DNA of 9,355 nt from Bacteroidales bacterium (GTDB taxonomy: Bacteria > Bacteroidota > Bacteroidia > Bacteroidales > NBLH01). The notes beneath the pieces were generated by a model. That model had not been told where the DNA came from, did no database searches, and was given only the letters and a program-made list of their open reading frames with translations. Position 1 is the first letter of the stretch; each line of letters starts with the position of its first letter. Made by a program: the position numbers and the translations under genes. Positions 7,194 through 9,355 of this stretch are shown here, piece by piece. The DNA is taken from positions 1 to 9,355 of the forward strand of contig JALWNR010000792.1 in NCBI GenBank assembly GCA_027083715.1, given 5' to 3'.

Positions 7194-7913
7194 ATGATAA
7201 TTGATCTTTTTATTCCTTGTTTTATTGACCAATTTTATCCCGAAACCGGTTTAAATACTGTTAAATTACTTGAAAAAGCGGGCTTGGAAATTAATTATAA
7301 TCCTGAGCAGACTTGTTGCGGACAACCAAGTTTTAATAGCGGGTATTGGAAAAAAACTTTACCCCTTGCACAAAAATTTATGAAAGATTTTCCAAATGAC
7401 CGCCCAATTGTTAGTCCATCAGCCTCATGTACCGGTTTTGTAAAAAATTATTATCCGAAATTATCGGATAATAAGGATTTTTTGAATGAGCACAAACGTT
7501 TAAACCAAAATTTGTATGAGCTTACTGATTTTTTGGTTAACTATTTAAAATATGATGATTTTGGCGCTGAGTTTAATGCCAAAGTAACCTATCATGATGC
7601 GTGTACCGCATTGCGTGAGTATGGAATAAAAACAGAACCAAGAAAATTACTTGCAAAAGTAAAAGGGCTGGAACTCATTGAAATGAAAGATACTGATGTT
7701 TGTTGTGGTTTTGGGGGGACTTTTTCTGTTAAAATGAAGCCCATATCGGAAGCCATGGCACAGCAAAAAGTAGAAAATGCTTTGGCAACAGGTGCTGAGT
7801 ATATCATATCTACCGAAGCATCTTGCTTAATGAATATTAACGGATACATAAAACGAAATAAATTGCCTATTAAAGCTATTCATATCGCGGATGTTCTAGT
7901 ATCCGGCTGGTAA
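7194..7913 (+). CDS. LutA/YkgE-like (Fe-S)-binding protein with two cysteine-rich CCG domains
   Basis: The 239-residue length is normal for LutA, a subunit of the LutABC L-lactate oxidation complex, related to the cysteine-rich domains of GlpC, GlcF and HdrB. Two tandem domains are visible. The first has Cys9 (IPCFIDQFYP), Cys41-Cys42-Gly (QTCCGQP) and Cys79 (SASC); the second has His134-Asp-Ala-Cys137, Cys170-Cys171-Gly (VCCGFGG) and Cys211 (EASC). These cysteines are the presumed ligands of iron-sulfur clusters. The protein is cytoplasmic or loosely membrane-associated, with no signal peptide or membrane segment. No lutB or lutC lies beside it: upstream is a divergent serpin gene and downstream a convergent gene. 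Its redox partners are therefore encoded elsewhere, or it has another job. ATG 7194 gives the family N-terminus directly. The family call is firm; the lactate role is an inference, so the symbol is left blank. Confidence 0.9.
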   Translation: MIIDLFIPCFIDQFYPETGLNTVKLLEKAGLEINYNPEQTCCGQPSFNSGYWKKTLPLAQKFMKDFPNDRPIVSPSASCTGFVKNYYPKLSDNKDFLNEHKRLNQNLYELTDFLVNYLKYDDFGAEFNAKVTYHDACTALREYGIKTEPRKLLAKVKGLELIEMKDTDVCCGFGGTFSVKMKPISEAMAQQKVENALATGAEYIISTEASCLMNINGYIKRNKLPIKAIHIADVLVSGW

Positions 7914-7922
7914 TAAGCCGGA
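7902..7922. other. GC-rich hairpin across the lutA-like stop codon
   Basis: TCCGGCT (7902-7908) and AGCCGGA (7916-7922) form a perfect 7-bp stem with loop GGTAATA, which contains the TAA stop at 7911-7913. It lies between two convergent genes whose ends are 16 bp apart. Neither strand has a T-run after it, so it is not a classic terminator. It may still stabilise the 3' ends of both messages. Confidence 0.45.
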
Positions 7923-7929
7923 ACAAAAA

Positions 7930-8298
7930 CTATTTCCAAAGTTTTTTAGTAAGTTCAATTACATAGTCGAGATCTTTTTTTCTGAAATCGAGTTTTTTTG
8001 CAATTGTAAGGCATAAATCATATTCTTTTTCATGAACCTCTCCATCAATCATTGCCATATAAACAGCGTCAGAGAGTTGTTCTTCTTTTTCTTCATCATT
8101 TTGCGGAACTATAAATTTTAATTCAGCAGCCATGTTAAACAGGTTGCTAACTTCATCGGCAGGTAAACCGTATTCTTCTGCTCTTTCGCTTAAAAATTGC
8201 TTTTCGTGTTCTTCCAGATATCCATCGGAGTATGCTACTGCCACTAAATTTGCAAAATGCTCTAATTTTATTTTTTTGTCGCTTGGTAAATTGCTCAT
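7930..8298 (-). CDS. TerB-like small helical acidic protein
   Basis: This 122-residue soluble protein is rich in Glu, Asp and Lys, with no signal peptide or membrane helix. It shows two similar halves: VAYSDGYLEEHEKQFLSERA (21-40, then EEYGLPADEV) and MAMIDGEVHEKEYDLCLTIA (81-100, then KKLDFRKKDLDYV). Each has an Asp-Gly turn followed by acidic residues at a fixed spacing, the pattern of the TerB/DjlA N-terminal family, where such acids bind divalent metal. The family name comes from tellurite-resistance operons, but no other ter gene is nearby, so tellurite resistance should not be assumed. Its role is unknown; related domains sit in stress-response and membrane-associated complexes. It lies downstream of the START-domain gene on the same strand but 236 bp away and with its own promoter-like box, so it is probably transcribed alone. 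ATG 8298 is the natural start. Confidence 0.8.
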   Translation of the reverse strand: MSNLPSDKKIKLEHFANLVAVAYSDGYLEEHEKQFLSERAEEYGLPADEVSNLFNMAAELKFIVPQNDEEKEEQLSDAVYMAMIDGEVHEKEYDLCLTIAKKLDFRKKDLDYVIELTKKLWK

Positions 8299-8355
8299 TA
8301 TAAAAGTTTTATAAATTATATGTTCGGGGTGTATTGATGATTATTTGTTGAACGA

Positions 8356-8363
8356 CAAAAGTA
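8356..8363 (-). promoter_or_regulatory. Putative Bacteroidota -7 promoter element of the TerB-like gene
   Basis: The minus strand reads TACTTTTG, an exact TAnnTTTG match, followed by TCG. It is 57 bp upstream of the ATG at 8298, implying a leader of about 50 nt. The -33 element is not obvious at the expected distance; a TTTTG lies immediately upstream instead, which is too close. Confidence 0.5.
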
Positions 8364-8420
8364 CAAAACTCATAAGAGAAACGGAAAAATTGCTTTCCTT
8401 TTTTCAGAATATTCTTTGAA

Positions 8421-8509
8421 ATAAGACTTATACCATCGGTGATGATTTAATGAACGAGGAATTAAGTTTACATAAGTCTAAACTGCAAATGCCAGCGAAG
8501 CATAATTCC
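8421..8509. repeat. Nested inverted repeats in the gap between START-domain and TerB-like genes
   Basis: GGAATTA (8458-8464) is perfectly complementary to TAATTCC (8503-8509). Directly inside it, AGTTTA (8465-8470) pairs with TAAACT (8479-8484) around an 8-nt loop. Just outside, ATAAG/CTTAT (8421-8431) is another small symmetry, and AGACTTA (8424-8430) could alternatively pair with TAAGTCT (8473-8479). No coding frame or T-run explains this. It may be a structured 3' end of the START-gene message or an intergenic repeat. Confidence 0.35.
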
Positions 8510-8534
8510 AACTTAAAAGTGCAATCCCTGTCCT

Positions 8535-9188
8535 TTAGAACTTTTCCTTAATGTAAGGCAATCGGGCATTTTTGTATTGGTCTTTTTTAAGTTCTTTACG
8601 CATAAATAGTAAAGTATTCAAGGGACCTTTTTCTTTAACCATATTTACAATCCAAGCAGGCACTTCGCCACCTATGTCTGTTAATATTTGAAGTTTTACT
8701 AAAACCTTATCTTTGTTTATTGGGATAAACTCCCAAGATGATTTTAAATAAGGAATGCGTACAATTCCTTCATTTATTTGTAGGTATTTGGGTAAACCTT
8801 GCACGTTTATGTGCACTATTTGCGTAAGTGTATCTTGCGTCAAAACAGCATGGATTATAATATCTCGATCAGCTACCGGCCAAGGCGCATCTGTTTTCAT
8901 GTAATAGTACCATTCAAAATTATTGGGAGCAGCTAATAATCGGGTTTCAACATTTGCAAAAACCCAGTTAGGCTGATTATTATAATCTTTTAGTAAACTA
9001 ACAATGCTTGATAAACCTACATCTGCAATATAGGTTCCAAGTAATTCGTCAAAGGGAGAGTTATCTACTTTACGGGCATAAATTTTTATTCCTTCTTTTT
9101 CTTTTACTAATTCCCAGTTACCTGCTTTTTGCGCATTTAAACAGTAAAAACCCGATAATAATATGTAAAAAAACAGTATATATTTCAA
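8535..9188 (-). CDS. Secreted START-domain (StAR-related lipid-transfer-like) protein
   Basis: This 217-residue protein starts with a cleavable signal peptide (hydrophobic core from residue 4, likely cleavage near residue 19, LNA-Q) and has no lipobox, so it should be free in the periplasm or outside. The remainder is one START domain of typical length. Features seen are WELVKEKEGIKIYARKV (24-40), a central WV, then YYYMKTDAPWPVADRD, which is the diagnostic PWPV.DRD block, an EGIVRIPYLKSSWEFIP strand, and a C-terminal helix after GGEVPAWIVNMV. START domains bind hydrophobic ligands such as lipids or sterols in a deep cavity; the ligand here is unknown. The start codon is TTG 9188: a TAA lies 15 bp upstream in frame with no other start between, and any later start would remove the signal peptide. 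A 15-nt inverted repeat touches this start. Confidence 0.88.
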   Translation of the reverse strand: MKYILFFYILLSGFYCLNAQKAGNWELVKEKEGIKIYARKVDNSPFDELLGTYIADVGLSSIVSLLKDYNNQPNWVFANVETRLLAAPNNFEWYYYMKTDAPWPVADRDIIIHAVLTQDTLTQIVHINVQGLPKYLQINEGIVRIPYLKSSWEFIPINKDKVLVKLQILTDIGGEVPAWIVNMVKEKGPLNTLLFMRKELKKDQYKNARLPYIKEKF

Positions 9189-9202
9189 ACTAAACTTTAG
9201 TT
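9188..9202. promoter_or_regulatory. Inverted repeat overlapping the START-domain gene start
   Basis: AACTAAA (9188-9194) and TTTAGTT (9196-9202) are perfect reverse complements around a single C, ending on the first base of the TTG start codon. The one-base spacer rules out a tight RNA hairpin, so a protein-binding site is more plausible. It may be chance in AT-rich DNA. Confidence 0.25.
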
Positions 9203-9324
9203 ATTAATTTTGAGATGTAAAATAAAATAAATTTTATCAGAAAATCTAAATTAATATTAAACCTTAAATCCGCAAGTATCTTTTACTGCAAATCCAAACT
9301 GCACGTCATTATTGGCAATGCTCG
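9203..9324. other. Upstream region of the START-domain gene
   Basis: This AT-rich spacer must contain the START-gene promoter, but I find no exact TAnnTTTG box on the minus strand. AAATCC occurs twice (9266-9271 and 9290-9295), flanking a small stem, GCA-bulged A-GTA with TACTGC, at 9272-9289. ATTG-G-CAAT at 9311-9319 is another small symmetry. No gene is supported. Confidence 0.4.
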
Positions 9325-9355
9325 AAAAAACCTACTCACCGTATCAAGTGATACG
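9325..9355 (-). terminator. Truncated terminator of a gene beyond the right edge
   Basis: CGTATCA (9340-9346) and TGATACG (9349-9355) are perfect complements with a 2-base centre, ending exactly at the window edge. On the minus strand the symmetric part is followed by GTGAGTAGG and then six T (9325-9330). If the sequence right of the window continues the symmetry, this is a long-stem intrinsic terminator for a minus-strand gene lying to the right. Only part is visible. Confidence 0.55.

Noticed and set aside
7930..8298. Tellurite-resistance operon
   Set aside because: Only one TerB-like protein is present, with no terA/C/D/E/Z-type neighbours.
8132..8314. 60-codon plus-strand frame antisense to the TerB-like gene
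   Set aside because: Shadow of a gene with clear family features on the other strand.
8482..9295. Shared 9-mer ACTGCAAAT at 8482-8490 and 9285-9293 as a dispersed repeat
   Set aside because: The similarity does not extend clearly beyond the 9-mer, so chance is adequate in this composition.

Overview
The window is AT-rich DNA (bacterial, roughly one third G+C by eye) carrying seven intact protein-coding genes. Nothing in it looks like a mobile element, CRISPR array, tRNA or rRNA. Bacteroidota is the likely source. Two minus-strand genes have upstream hexamer-like boxes matching the Bacteroidota -7 consensus TAnnTTTG, Shine-Dalgarno sequences are absent or weak, and two genes start with TTG. 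The gene content also fits: a stand-alone LutA-type protein, an exported START-domain protein, and a CPA2 antiporter with an RCK tail. The assignment is an inference; no marker gene is present.

Left part (1-3500, plus strand): a gene encoding a cyclic-nucleotide-binding-type domain fused in frame to a complete aspartate ammonia-lyase, followed 129 bp later by a class I aspartate-type aminotransferase. A strong intrinsic terminator closes this unit. The two enzymes act on the same metabolite: the aminotransferase interconverts oxaloacetate and aspartate, and the lyase interconverts aspartate with fumarate plus ammonia. The fusion suggests that the lyase step is allosterically gated by a small ligand. 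This is the most unusual thing in the window.

Middle (3501-7193): a gene-poor stretch with a small perfect hairpin, a monovalent cation:proton antiporter with a cytoplasmic RCK tail (TTG start), and, convergent with it, an exported serpin. The antiporter has Lys-Asp where the family usually has two acidic residues or Asn/Gln-Asp. The serpin has an intact serpin signature but a reactive-centre hinge lacking the small residues needed for the inhibitory mechanism.

Right part (7194-9355): a solo LutA-like cysteine-rich protein on the plus strand, meeting a convergent TerB-like small protein, and then a secreted START-domain protein, both on the minus strand. A GC-rich hairpin covers the lutA stop codon. 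The last bases hold half of what looks like a strong terminator for a minus-strand gene outside the window.

There is no multi-gene cluster here that I can defend as a new system. The best leads are the nucleotide-domain/aspartase fusion with its aminotransferase neighbour, the atypical serpin, and the antiporter ion-site variant.
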